64,000 bases of DNA from Thermasporomyces sp040195635 (lineage in GTDB: Bacteria; Actinomycetota; Actinomycetes; Propionibacteriales; Actinopolymorphaceae), in assembly GCF_040195635.1 (NCBI RefSeq), contig NZ_JBEFTX010000003.1, forward strand, positions 124,001-188,000. Reading direction: 5' to 3'. Below the pieces are notes generated by a model. The model saw nothing but the letters and a program-made list of their open reading frames with translations. It had not been told where the DNA came from and made no database searches. Shown piece by piece: positions 16,965 through 25,005 of this stretch. Position 1 is the stretch's first letter. Each line of letters starts with the position of its first letter. A program made the position numbers and the translations under genes.

Positions 16965-18305
16965 CTATGCGCGGAGTCTGTTGTTGCGTAACGGGTCGCA
17001 GTTCTTGTCTATCCAGTCGGGCGGAATGAACTCCGGCATGCCGTCGTCGGCGATACGGACCTGCCAGGCCCCTTGGTGGATGAGCCGGTGGTGGTATCCG
17101 CACAGCAAGACGCCGTTTCCGACGCTGGTCGGTCCGCCATGGAGCCAGGCTGTGACATGGTGTCCGTCGCACCACGACGGTGGCCGGTCGCAACCGGGGA
17201 ATGCGCAGCCGCCGTCTCGTAGCTCCAACAGTCGACGGGTCTTGCCGGTGAAGAGGCGGGTGCCGTCGGTGAGAGCCGGTTCGCTGTTGAGGGTGCCCCA
17301 GAGGCTGATCTTGGCATCGCACGCCACGCGTTGGGCGGTACGAGCGGAGATCGGGGTGCCGGTGTGCAGCAGGGATGCGTAGCCGGTGCCGTTGATCAGG
17401 TTGGCGTCGGTGACCGTGATGACGAGGTGTGGTTTCTCTCCGCCGTGAGTGGGTGACTGTCCTGAGCCAAGGTAGCGACGGAGGAGTTCGTGGAACCCGT
17501 CGCCCATCCGTTGCGCGCTGGTCCGCATGTCGGGTCCGTCTGCGGTCGTCGGTCGGGGCTTGGCAAGTGGTTCGAGCGCGACGCGAAGGAGTTCAGTGGT
17601 CTCGGCGTCGAGCTTGCCGCGGAGGAAACTGCTCGTGCTGTAGGGATCGTCACTGATGGACAGTTCCCGCAAGCGGAGTTCTCTGGCTTCCTGGTCGGCG
17701 AGCTTCTTGGCCAACACCCGGTCGGCCAGCTCTGGATCGACGATCTCGAGGATGGTGGCGCCGATCTTCGCGAGATCCTTGGGGTGGAAGACCCGGGCGT
17801 GGTCCAGCAGTGCTTGTTCGACCTCGTGCCGCACGTCCGGGCCCGCCTCGGATGGTAGGTCGCGGAGGGTCTGGGCGATGACATCGGCATGCTCGACACT
17901 GATCTCGCCGGTGTTCACCATCGACTGCGTGAGGATCAGCGTGGTGTCGAGGTCGCGGGCGAGTTTGACTTTACGGCTGGCGTGGCCGGGTCGGATCTTC
18001 AGCAGTCCGGAGACCCAGCTCGCGGTGGAGGTGGCGCCAGCGGTCCTGCCCAGGTCGCGGCGGTCAGCTTCGCGGACTCCGGCGAGCAGGGCTGCGTCGA
18101 CCTGAGCAGCAAGCCCCTGCAGGTCGACGAGAAGTCCCACCACGTCGTCGTCGGGCATCGACCACAGCACCGGCGGCAACTCCGCACCGAACCGGGCACG
18201 CACCCGCTCCACCAGGACCGGCAGCGGGTGTCGCGACGCTTCGCCGACGCCGGTGTCACGGGCACCAGCGCTGGGGTGTGAAGCGGTCGTCGTGGCCGTT
18301 TCCAT
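16965..18305 (-). CDS. DUF222 / HNH endonuclease (REP13E12-like)
   Basis: A 446-residue protein from ATG at 18305; the longer open frame upstream is an artefact of reading through the repeat at 18371-18458. The N-terminal 320 residues form the all-helical DUF222 (13E12) domain. The C-terminal HNH nuclease has zinc cysteines and catalytic residues: CAFPGCDRPPSWCDGHHVTAW at about 367-387, a conserved Asn in SVGNGVLLC, and HHRLIHQG near 405. Family knowledge: such genes are multicopy in actinobacteria, and in Mycobacterium tuberculosis REP13E12 copies are repeats and phage attachment sites. Here related palindromic repeats lie on both sides, so the gene may belong to a mobile unit (inference). 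No transposase is nearby. Confidence 0.92.
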   Translation of the reverse strand: METATTTASHPSAGARDTGVGEASRHPLPVLVERVRARFGAELPPVLWSMPDDDVVGLLVDLQGLAAQVDAALLAGVREADRRDLGRTAGATSTASWVSGLLKIRPGHASRKVKLARDLDTTLILTQSMVNTGEISVEHADVIAQTLRDLPSEAGPDVRHEVEQALLDHARVFHPKDLAKIGATILEIVDPELADRVLAKKLADQEARELRLRELSISDDPYSTSSFLRGKLDAETTELLRVALEPLAKPRPTTADGPDMRTSAQRMGDGFHELLRRYLGSGQSPTHGGEKPHLVITVTDANLINGTGYASLLHTGTPISARTAQRVACDAKISLWGTLNSEPALTDGTRLFTGKTRRLLELRDGGCAFPGCDRPPSWCDGHHVTAWLHGGPTSVGNGVLLCGYHHRLIHQGAWQVRIADDGMPEFIPPDWIDKNCDPLRNNRLRA

Positions 18306-18370
18306 GATCTCAACATAGACCCGACCACCGACAACCGAACGCCCGAAAGCCCTGCAAAACAAGGGCTGTT

Positions 18371-18458
18371 CCATGATCATGAAAGAAAGGTCGGCTATCC
18401 GCCGCAGAACTTTCATGATCACGATCATGATCACGATCATGATCACGATCATGATCAC
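18371..18458. repeat. Family A palindromic repeat with 12-bp tandem tail
   Basis: Perfect 12-bp arms TGATCATGAAAG (18374-18385) and CTTTCATGATCA (18410-18421) enclose a 24-nt loop containing GTCGGCTATCCGCCGCAG. The right end continues into tandem ACGATCATGATC units: three full copies at 18421-18456 plus a partial. The copy at 33301 has the same arms, loop core and tail unit. It lies between the HNH gene start and the GNAT remnant. Confidence 0.9.
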
Positions 18459-18615
18459 GGGTAGGGGAGTACGCACACGCTCTTGCCGACCTGGCGACCG
18501 CTCGTGCAGGATCTGGGGATGCGCTCGAAGTGAGTCCGACCGTCATGACCTTCGGCCCCGCTGCGATCCGTCGCGTGGGACCCGACTCGTTCTCGCTTCC
18601 CCCTGGAGTTCTTCC

Positions 18616-18726
18616 GTGTGCGCTTCGTACGTCATCCGTGAGTATCAGGACCGAGATGCCGACAGCTGGCTTCGCTACGTCAAGACATTGGACACTCCTC
18701 TCGACGCGATGAGTGACGGGGCGTAG
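18616..18726 (+). pseudogene. N-terminal remnant of a GNAT acetyltransferase
   Basis: A 36-codon frame from GTG at 18616, with GGAG upstream, reads SYVIREYQDRDADSWLRYVK and then LDTPLDAMSDGA before a stop. This closely resembles the first 30-40 residues of GNAT proteins (IR.YQ..D..SWLRCRV..FLDT). The remaining acetyl-CoA-binding fold is missing; instead the complete gene at 18730 starts 3 nt after the stop. Best read as a truncated gene or a fossil of a tandem GNAT pair. Confidence 0.55.
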
Positions 18727-18729
18727 CCG

Positions 18730-19545
18730 ATGCACGCCACCTTGAACTCCGGGCAACCAGTCGAGATCACCACGTTGGCGGTTCGATCGGACCATCCGAG
18801 TGGCGCGCCGTTCGACGCCGGGCCCTCGAGCGAGTTCATGCGTCACAACCGGATCTCAGACGCCTACTTCTGGCAGTCGCGGCAGGCGTTTCCCGAGATC
18901 TGCCTGACCGCGACGACCGAGGACGGCACCGTGGTGGCGAATGCGCATGCGGTCAGGTTCGCTGCCGATGGTCCGGGTCGGGAGGAACTGCCCGAAGGCG
19001 GCTGGGAGCAGGTCGTGGTGTGGGCGTTCATGGACGATCGCCAGGGTGTCGCGTCGACCACCGCCTGCGCGCTCGACATCAGCGTCGCGGTAACCGTGCA
19101 GGGGCAGGGTCTGGCGAGGCTGATGCTTGACGCGTTGCGCAGAGCAACCGCCGACAGCGGCCTGACAAGCCTGGTCGCGCCGGTACGCCCCACCTGGAAG
19201 GACCGCGAGCCGCGCACGCCGATGGAGGAGTACGCAAAGCGCGTCCGCGCGGACGGCCTGCCGTACGACCCATGGCTGCGTACGCATGTACGCGCCGGTG
19301 GCCAACTCGTCGGAGTCGCGCCGACGTCCTGGGTCATCGCGGCCTCGCTCAGCCGGTGGCGCGGGTGGACCGGCCTGCCCTTCGACGAGGACGGTCCGGT
19401 CGATGTCCCGCACGCGTTGGTGCCGGTGCAGTGCGACACGCAAGCCGGGTACGCGGTCTACGTCGAACCCAACGTCTGGGTGCGCCACGCCGTCGGCGAC
19501 CTGTCGCCCACGGCCCGGGATCTGGACGGCGGCGGCTTCCGGTAG
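18730..19545 (+). CDS. GNAT-family N-acetyltransferase-like protein
   Basis: A 271-residue protein with GACGGGG about 9 nt before the ATG. It starts with a helix-turn region (RHNRISDAYFWQSRQAFPEI), and the acetyl-CoA-binding motif appears as VAVTVQGQGLARLMLDALRRA (Q-x-G-x-A with a helix, about residues 118-138), followed by LTSLVAPVRPTWKDREP. The C-terminal 90 residues go beyond a simple GNAT fold and include a conserved-looking YEVEPNVWVRH-like strand (YAVYVEPNVWVRH). The substrate is unknown; such long GNATs are annotated as transferases in many actinobacteria. It follows the GNAT remnant by 3 nt, suggesting a past two-gene operon. Confidence 0.75.
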   Translation: MHATLNSGQPVEITTLAVRSDHPSGAPFDAGPSSEFMRHNRISDAYFWQSRQAFPEICLTATTEDGTVVANAHAVRFAADGPGREELPEGGWEQVVVWAFMDDRQGVASTTACALDISVAVTVQGQGLARLMLDALRRATADSGLTSLVAPVRPTWKDREPRTPMEEYAKRVRADGLPYDPWLRTHVRAGGQLVGVAPTSWVIAASLSRWRGWTGLPFDEDGPVDVPHALVPVQCDTQAGYAVYVEPNVWVRHAVGDLSPTARDLDGGGFR

Positions 19546-19559
19546 CCGCTGGCCTGGAT

Positions 19560-19612
19560 CGTCCAGATCGGGACAAAATCGGGACAAGCTCCAGACCTGG
19601 GACAAGTCACCC
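19560..19612 (+). repeat. Three GGGACAA direct repeats downstream of the GNAT gene
   Basis: Within the 200-bp gap before the oxidoreductase, GGGACAA occurs three times (near 19570, 19581 and 19600), at spacings of about 11 and 19 bp. This could be a regulator site for the downstream gene or chance; no palindrome accompanies it. Confidence 0.3.
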
Positions 19613-19745
19613 GCACGTGCCCGGTGCCGCCGCCGTTGATCGTTTCTCTTGGCCCGGCTGGCCGTGACTGGTCGGTCCGCTTGGCCGGGAACCAACCAAG
19701 CCGGCAGGCTGGCAAGCGACGAACCTCGACCGAAAGGACCACGCG

Positions 19746-20786
19746 ATGCCCGACGCACCGCTCCGGGTCGGCATTCTCGGCCTCGGCAGAAGTGGATGGA
19801 ACATCCACGCCGACGCCATCGCCGAGCACGACGGCTTCGACGTGACGGCCGTGGCAGATCCGGTCGAGGACCGGCGGGGGGAGGCGCGGGAACGCTTCGG
19901 CTGCGCGACGTACACCGAGCCCGAGGAGCTGCTCGCGAACGCCGACCTCGAGGTCGTCGTGGTGGCCTCCCCGTCGCACACCCATGTTCCGTTGACGATC
20001 ACCGCCCTCGAGGCGGGGCGCCACGTCGTCGTCGAGAAGCCGTTCGCCGGGACCGCCGCCGAGGTCGACCAGATGATCGCCGCGGCCAAGGCCGCCGACC
20101 GGGTGCTGACCTGCTACCAGCCGCGCCGGCTCGACGCCGACTTCGAGTACGTCCAGGAGGTCCTCGCGTCCGGGCGCCTGGGCGACCTCGTGCTGGTCCG
20201 TCGTACGTCCCATCGGTTCCAACGGCGCGCGGACTGGCAGATGCTGCGGAAGTACGGCGGCGGCGAACTCTCCAACACGGTGCCGCACCTGATGGACCAG
20301 GTGCTCCTGCTTCTCGGCGACGGACCGATCGAGGTGTACGCCGACCTACGGCACACGGTCGGTCTCGGCGACGCCGAGGATCACGTCAAGCTCTGCTTGC
20401 GCGGCGAGAGTGGCCCGTTGGCCGACATCGAGTCGAGCTTCTGCGTGGCGCTGCCGCAACCCGCGTGGCAGCTCTCCGGCACGACCGGAGCGCTCGTCGG
20501 CGACGGTACGACGTTCACGCTGCGGTGGTTCGATCCGGACTCGCTGGGCGCGCTGGAACTCAACGAGGGTCCGGCAGCGGGACGGCGGTACGGCACGGGT
20601 GAGCAGATCAGCTGGGAGGAGGAGGTCCGCACGCTCGGCCGCAGGACCCGCTCCGCGGCGCTGCGGTACTACGACAAGCTCGAGTCGACGCTTCGCGAGG
20701 GGGCCGAGGTGTTCGTGACGGCTGCGAGCGTACGTCGCCAGATCCAGATCATCGAGGACGCCCGCCGGCTGACCGGGTTCGCGTAG
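19746..20786 (+). CDS. Gfo/Idh/MocA-family oxidoreductase
   Basis: A 346-residue NAD(P)-dependent dehydrogenase with AAAGGA upstream of the ATG. The Rossmann start RVGILGLGRSGWNIHADAI (GxGxxG-type, residues 7-25) and the family signature HVVVEKPFA (Lys for catalysis, about residue 100) are present, followed by an YQPRR segment and a GGGELSNTVPHLMDQVLLLLG loop with the conserved His that positions substrate. It oxidises or reduces sugar, inositol or related hydroxyls. It is followed after about 50 nt by the convergent aldo-keto reductase with a double hairpin between them. A second, unrelated copy of the family is at 58520. Confidence 0.92.
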   Translation: MPDAPLRVGILGLGRSGWNIHADAIAEHDGFDVTAVADPVEDRRGEARERFGCATYTEPEELLANADLEVVVVASPSHTHVPLTITALEAGRHVVVEKPFAGTAAEVDQMIAAAKAADRVLTCYQPRRLDADFEYVQEVLASGRLGDLVLVRRTSHRFQRRADWQMLRKYGGGELSNTVPHLMDQVLLLLGDGPIEVYADLRHTVGLGDAEDHVKLCLRGESGPLADIESSFCVALPQPAWQLSGTTGALVGDGTTFTLRWFDPDSLGALELNEGPAAGRRYGTGEQISWEEEVRTLGRRTRSAALRYYDKLESTLREGAEVFVTAASVRRQIQIIEDARRLTGFA

Positions 20787-20791
20787 GGGAT

Positions 20792-20838
20792 GGTCGCGCC
20801 GTTCTGCCGTACGACGCGACCACCCGCTTCGTGCGGGT
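20792..20838. terminator. Bidirectional double-hairpin terminator candidate
   Basis: Between convergent genes are two adjacent inverted repeats: GGTCGCG...CGCGACC (20792-20821) and ACCCGC-TTCGT-GCGGGT (20822-20838). No U-tract follows, which is common for high-GC actinobacteria. Confidence 0.5.
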
Positions 20839-20839
20839 C

Positions 20840-21811
20840 CTACCAGGCGTAGTCCTCCGGCGCGGTCTTGTGACCGGGGAAGATCTCGTCCAGGCGACCC
20901 AGGGCCTTGTCGTCCAGCTTGACCTCGAGTGCGCGTTCCGCGGCGTCGAGTTGGTCCATGGTGCGGGGCCCGATGATCGGCGCCGTGACCGCGGGCTGCG
21001 CGAGGATCCAGGCGAGTGCGACGTCGCCGGGCTGGTGACCGAGCTCGGCCGCCAGGCTCTCGAACTGCTCGAGCTGCGGCCGGTGGCGTTCGATCGCCTC
21101 GGCCTGCTGCCGGCGCTTTCCTTCGACCTTGCCGAGGACGCCCCCGAGCAGTCCGCCGGCAAGCGGCGACCACGGAATGATGCCGAGGCCGTAGTGCTCC
21201 GCGGCGGGGATGACCTCGAGCTCGATGGCACGGGTGAGCAGGCTGTACTTCGACTGCTCACTGACCAGGCCCAGGAAGTTGCGCTGCTCCGCCGCGGCCT
21301 GCGCCTGGGCGATGTGCCAGCCGGCGAAGTTGCTGCTGCCGACGTAGAGGACCTTGCCCTGGGTGACGGCGACCTCAAGGGCCTGCCAGATCTCGTCCCA
21401 CGGCGTGTTCCGGTCCACGTGGTGGAACTGGTACAGGTCTACGTAGTCGGTCTGCAGCCGCTTGAGGCTCGCGTCGAGGTTCCGGCGGATGCTCAGGGCG
21501 GAGAGGCGCCCGGAGTTCGGCCAGTTGTTGGCCATGTCGCCGTAGACCTTGGTGGCGAGGACGGTCTTCTCACGCCGCCCGCCGCCCTGCGCGAACCACC
21601 GGCCGATGATCTCCTCTGTGCGGCCGTTATGACCCTGGCCCCCGTAACCGTTGGCGGTGTCGTAGAAGTTGATGCCCTTGTCGTGGCCCGCGTCCATGAT
21701 CGCGTGCGCGTCGGCTTCGGAGGTGTGCGGTCCGAAGTTCATCGTGCCGAGGCAGAGGCGGCTGACCTTGAGGCCGGTACGACCGAGTTGAGTGAAGTCC
21801 ATGGTGCCCAT
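20840..21811 (-). CDS. Aldo-keto reductase
   Basis: A 323-residue (beta/alpha)8 NADPH-dependent reductase. The catalytic tetrad is visible: Asp51 and Tyr56 in FYDTANGYG, Lys88 in LATKVYG and His in YQFHHVDRNTPWDE. The cofactor-binding C-terminus follows (SLAAELGHQPGDVALAWILA and APIIGPRTMDQLDAA). It resembles YhdN/Tas-type AKR11-13 enzymes that act on aldehydes or sugar ketones. The start is ATG at 21811 with GGAAG about 10 nt upstream; an internal ATG at 21802 is the alternative. It converges on the Gfo/Idh/MocA gene and is not in an operon. Confidence 0.92.
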   Translation of the reverse strand: MGTMDFTQLGRTGLKVSRLCLGTMNFGPHTSEADAHAIMDAGHDKGINFYDTANGYGGQGHNGRTEEIIGRWFAQGGGRREKTVLATKVYGDMANNWPNSGRLSALSIRRNLDASLKRLQTDYVDLYQFHHVDRNTPWDEIWQALEVAVTQGKVLYVGSSNFAGWHIAQAQAAAEQRNFLGLVSEQSKYSLLTRAIELEVIPAAEHYGLGIIPWSPLAGGLLGGVLGKVEGKRRQQAEAIERHRPQLEQFESLAAELGHQPGDVALAWILAQPAVTAPIIGPRTMDQLDAAERALEVKLDDKALGRLDEIFPGHKTAPEDYAW

Positions 21812-22022
21812 CTTGCGCGCCTTCCCGGTGAGACGTCCAACAGAAGAATCCGCTCGGTTTCAGCAGTCCCACTGCTCAGTCACCCGACGGATGGCCACAA
21901 GCCATCACCTCCGGGCCATAACCCCACAATCGCCGCTGAACGCCCAGCAGAGTGGCCGCACGTGGACGTGCCGGCCGGGACGCGCACCGGCACGCCGGGC
22001 TCGCCATGAGATTCTGGCGGGC

Positions 22023-22976
22023 ATGACTGTCCGCGACATGGTGGCGGGCGTGCTTGTGCTGGTGGGGAGCCTGGCTGTTCTCGCCGCCGTCCCCGTGATC
22101 TGGGCGGGCCAGGAGCTGCGCACCGAAGGGTACGCGGAGACCGCCGGCCCGCTGATCAAGGATCCTGAGATCCAGGCGGCCATCGCGACCCGGGTGACCG
22201 ACGACATCCGACGACAGGCCGACCTGCCGAAGATCGTCGACGGCACCGTCGATGCCCTTGCCGGCCTGGGGATTCCGCGATCCCTGGTCCGCCGCCACCT
22301 GGGCAGCGTCCTCGATCCGACCGAGGCGGCACTTGCGGCGCTCATCGAGAAGGACGTCCGCGAGACGCTCGACAGTCCGGTCGCGACGCAGGTCTGGGCG
22401 ACGGCGCTGAGGGACGCCCGGAACGCCATCGCCACCGGCTCACCGCGCAACGCACCGATCACCGTCGAGCTGACTCCGTTGGTGGAGGAGGCGAAGCGGC
22501 GACTGGTCGACGACGGGTTCGACGCCGTCCGGGACGTACGCTCGCCGTCGCTTCGGTTCGTGGTCGTCGAGTCCGCACCTCTCGCCGAAGCTCAGAGGTG
22601 GTACGACGTGGTGGCGATTCTCGGGGTGATCCTTCCCGTGATCGCGGCCGGAAGTTTCCTGGTGGCGCTTGCCGCGTCGCCAAGCCGGCGTACGCTCTTG
22701 GCGGTCTTGGCTGGGACCACGGTCGCGATGGGCGTCCTCGTCCTCGGAATCACCATGGCCCGCGAGCCGACCCTGGCCTCGCTCGCCCCCGACCAGCGGG
22801 TGCTCGGCGAGGCGGCCTACGACGCGTTCGCGGCCTCGCTGCGCGTTCTTGTCTGGTGGGTGTTCGGGATCGCTCTCGGCCTCGCGTTCATCGTCCGGTC
22901 CCTGCCCGACCGCCGAGACAGCAGGGGCGGCGTGCGGCCGGCTGGTTGGACGAGTCGCATCCACGACCGCGTTTAG
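22023..22976 (+). CDS. Integral membrane protein of unknown function
   Basis: A 317-residue protein from ATG at 22023 (GGCGGG upstream). One N-terminal transmembrane helix (GVLVLVGSLAVLAAVPVIW) is followed by an extracytoplasmic domain of about 175 residues that is alpha-helical and rich in short hydrophobic repeats (IQAAIATRVTDDIRRQADLP, TEAALAALIEKDVRETLDSP). Three further helices are at about 200-290 (VVAILGVILPVIAAGSFLVA, LLAVLAGTTVAMGVLVLGI, VLVWWVFGIALGLAFIVRSL). This layout matches a group of actinobacterial proteins with an N-terminal anchor and a C-terminal membrane bundle whose function is unknown. It is 26 bp upstream of the DUF3140 gene and could be co-transcribed. Confidence 0.75.
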   Translation: MTVRDMVAGVLVLVGSLAVLAAVPVIWAGQELRTEGYAETAGPLIKDPEIQAAIATRVTDDIRRQADLPKIVDGTVDALAGLGIPRSLVRRHLGSVLDPTEAALAALIEKDVRETLDSPVATQVWATALRDARNAIATGSPRNAPITVELTPLVEEAKRRLVDDGFDAVRDVRSPSLRFVVVESAPLAEAQRWYDVVAILGVILPVIAAGSFLVALAASPSRRTLLAVLAGTTVAMGVLVLGITMAREPTLASLAPDQRVLGEAAYDAFAASLRVLVWWVFGIALGLAFIVRSLPDRRDSRGGVRPAGWTSRIHDRV

Positions 22977-23002
22977 CCGCCGCTGATGGCGGAAGACCTG
23001 AC

Positions 23003-23341
23003 ATGGTGAAGTCCTCGTCTGTCGATGCCATCTGGGATGACTGGAAGGCAGCCGTCAACATGACGGCGAAGGAACTCGAGCGGTGGCTCGACACCGAGAA
23101 GTCCCAGTCGGTCGGCCAGCGCCGCGACGGCGGCGAATCGACGGGCCACGAGTCCGGCCGAAGGATCGTCACGCTGCTGGCCAAGAACAAGAACGAACTG
23201 ACTGATGAGGACGTCGACCACATGCGCAAAGTCGTCGGCTACGTCAAGCGTCACCTCGCGCAGCGTCCGGCCAAGGACGTGACGGAGAGCCGGTGGAGGT
23301 ACTCGTTGATGAACTGGGGCCACGACCCGCTGAAGCACTGA
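23003..23341 (+). CDS. DUF3140 protein
   Basis: A 112-residue cytosolic protein. The whole chain follows the DUF3140 pattern: VDAIWDDWKAAVNMTAKELE, a GHESGRRIV block, LTDEDVDHMRKVVGYVKRHL and the C-terminal SRWRYSLMNWGHDPLKH. The length is normal for the family. Function is unknown; members often accompany DNA-binding (Ku or DUF2945) genes in other genomes, but no such partner is seen here. The ATG at 23003 lies in a longer open frame that overlaps the upstream membrane-protein gene; that extension is in another frame of real coding sequence and is rejected. Confidence 0.88.
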   Translation: MVKSSSVDAIWDDWKAAVNMTAKELERWLDTEKSQSVGQRRDGGESTGHESGRRIVTLLAKNKNELTDEDVDHMRKVVGYVKRHLAQRPAKDVTESRWRYSLMNWGHDPLKH

Positions 23342-23394
23342 CCGGGAAGGGTCCTACAGCCGCGCCCTCTCTCAGGTACCGGCGATCCTTCGAG

Positions 23395-24327
23395 CTATCC
23401 GGCTGGTCGCGGCTCATCGGCGGGGACTGCGTGACCTGGCGCGGTGATGTGGCGATCGGTGGCGCGCAGTGCCTCGTGGTCGGCGGGCGTTCGTTCGACC
23501 TCGGCCGTGCAGCCGAGCCGATCGCACTCACAGGCGAACGGCAACAGCAGCGGGTCCGGTGGTCCGGTTGGTCCGATGTCGGCGAGCCACGCCCTGACAT
23601 TGGTGATCATGGTGTCGTTCTCGGACTGGCGGAGAGCCCGACGCTGCCGCCCAGTTCGCGCCCGCGGAGCGTTCGCGAGCGGGTGTGCCAGGAGGTCAGC
23701 CGCACGGTCGATCATGGTCGGCAGGTCTCGTACGCCGTCGACCTCCACGACGCGTAGGCCGTGGGCGGTAGCTTCGATACGGATCCGAGCGTCGAGAAGA
23801 TCGTTGCGGGCCAGCAGCTTCTCCTGGACGCGCTCAGCGTCGGACGTGGAGCGCGAGGCATTCCAGCGCGATGCCAGCGCGGCGCGCCGAAACTCCGGGG
23901 TCGGCAGAAGCCAGAGCCCCCAACCCGGATCCGGCAGATATGGTGCAACGAGCCCTGGGAACAACTGCGGCCCTTCGACGATCACCGCAATGTCGGTCGG
24001 CATGGCGCGCAGGTCCTCGAGGATCAGCGGAAAGCCATGCACGGAGCCCTCCACGAACCTGTCCACGAGGTTCTCCACGCTCGGTGTGAGCCAGCGTTGG
24101 TCATGGGTCTCCGCCGCGGCATCGGCATGGAGCTTGCCTTTGACGATGAGGCGGTCGCGGTGTGCGTACGCCGATGCGTCGATGCGATACCACGCCAGGT
24201 CAAAGCGGTAGGCGAGGGCCCGGGAGACGGTCGACTTGCCTGCACCGCTACCGCCGCCGATCCAGATCACGGGCGGAAGGTCGCGGAATTCCGGTGCTGG
24301 CCTCTTCGACGTCTGCTGGAACACCAT
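23395..24327 (-). CDS. P-loop nucleoside/nucleotide kinase-like protein with C-terminal Cys motif
   Basis: A 310-residue protein. Walker A GGGSGAGKST is at residues 24-33; the next strand carries WYRIDASAYAHRDRL (kinase-like acidic site), and IAVIVEGPQLFPG fits a Walker B-type strand. An arginine-rich lid (SRWNASRSTSDAERVQEKLL) follows. The N-terminal 220 residues are a shikimate/uridine-kinase-like fold of unknown substrate. The last 45 residues contain CECDRLGCTAEV plus HEALRATDRH, a small Cys/His motif found after other domains in actinobacterial proteins. It converges on the DUF3140 gene. No operon partner is visible. Similar kinases in this window sit at 25665, 32652 and 42819. Confidence 0.8.
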   Translation of the reverse strand: MVFQQTSKRPAPEFRDLPPVIWIGGGSGAGKSTVSRALAYRFDLAWYRIDASAYAHRDRLIVKGKLHADAAAETHDQRWLTPSVENLVDRFVEGSVHGFPLILEDLRAMPTDIAVIVEGPQLFPGLVAPYLPDPGWGLWLLPTPEFRRAALASRWNASRSTSDAERVQEKLLARNDLLDARIRIEATAHGLRVVEVDGVRDLPTMIDRAADLLAHPLANAPRARTGRQRRALRQSENDTMITNVRAWLADIGPTGPPDPLLLPFACECDRLGCTAEVERTPADHEALRATDRHITAPGHAVPADEPRPAG

Positions 24328-24513
24328 GCCGGCAACTGTGACTCCGCCTCCGGAAAATGTGAAGTCTTGTTCTCCGCGGGTCGTTCATGGTGTATTCGAG
24401 GAGAGGGACCAGCGTGCTCGAGTGGTCGGCGAATTCCGTCGCTCATCCGGCGGCCCCGGTGGGCAAGCTCTCGCAGGGGCCCGGTGAACCCCGGGCCGCT
24501 ATGGTCCCGGATC

Positions 24514-24981
24514 ATGCATCGTCATGAACCGAACGAATACGCCTGCCCGTTCTGCCGGCTGCTGCGTGGCGAGGACACCGACATCAGTACGCCCGGCGGG
24601 ATCGTGCATCAGGATGAGCACATCGGTGTGATCGTCAATCCAACAAGCTGGAACGGCCGACCGGGCCAGCTCATGGTCATCCCCACGCGGCATGTCGAGA
24701 ACCTCTACGCGCTGCCGGACGACCTTGGCGCGCGCCTGCTTCCGGCCGCGAGGCGAGCCGCGGCGGCGCTGCTGGCGATCGACCAGTGCGACGGCATTGC
24801 CGTACGCCAGCACAATGAACCCGCGGGTGGTCAGGACGTGTGGCACCTGCACATCCACGTGATCTCCTGCTGGCATGGCGAGGAGTTCGGCGCGGCCGGG
24901 GCGACGAGGCGCATCACGACCCTGGTTGAGCAACACGAGCGGGCCGCCGCGCTCCGGCCTGCGTACGCCGCTGCGACGTAG
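24514..24981 (+). CDS. HIT-family (histidine triad) hydrolase
   Basis: A 155-residue protein. The histidine triad HLHIHV is at about residues 116-121, preceded by the ASxxG-like AVRQHNEPAGGQDVWHLH loop. CPFC near the N-terminus (YACPFCRLLRG) suggests a zinc site, as in Fhit/HINT-type proteins. It would hydrolyse nucleotide-linked phosphate anhydrides or phosphoramidates (AMP-X). ATG at 24514 begins the family match; the long upstream frame is not supported. The ribosome-binding site is weak (CCCGG). It diverges from the kinase gene across 186 bp. Confidence 0.9.
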   Translation: MHRHEPNEYACPFCRLLRGEDTDISTPGGIVHQDEHIGVIVNPTSWNGRPGQLMVIPTRHVENLYALPDDLGARLLPAARRAAAALLAIDQCDGIAVRQHNEPAGGQDVWHLHIHVISCWHGEEFGAAGATRRITTLVEQHERAAALRPAYAAAT

Positions 24982-25005
24982 CGACGCAGACCGCTCATAC
25001 GTACG

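Noticed and set aside
18365..18476. N-terminal extension of the HNH protein containing a MIVIMIVIM string
   Set aside because: It is a translation of the 12-bp ATGATC-type repeat; the HNH gene has a suitable ATG at 18305 and no family similarity upstream.
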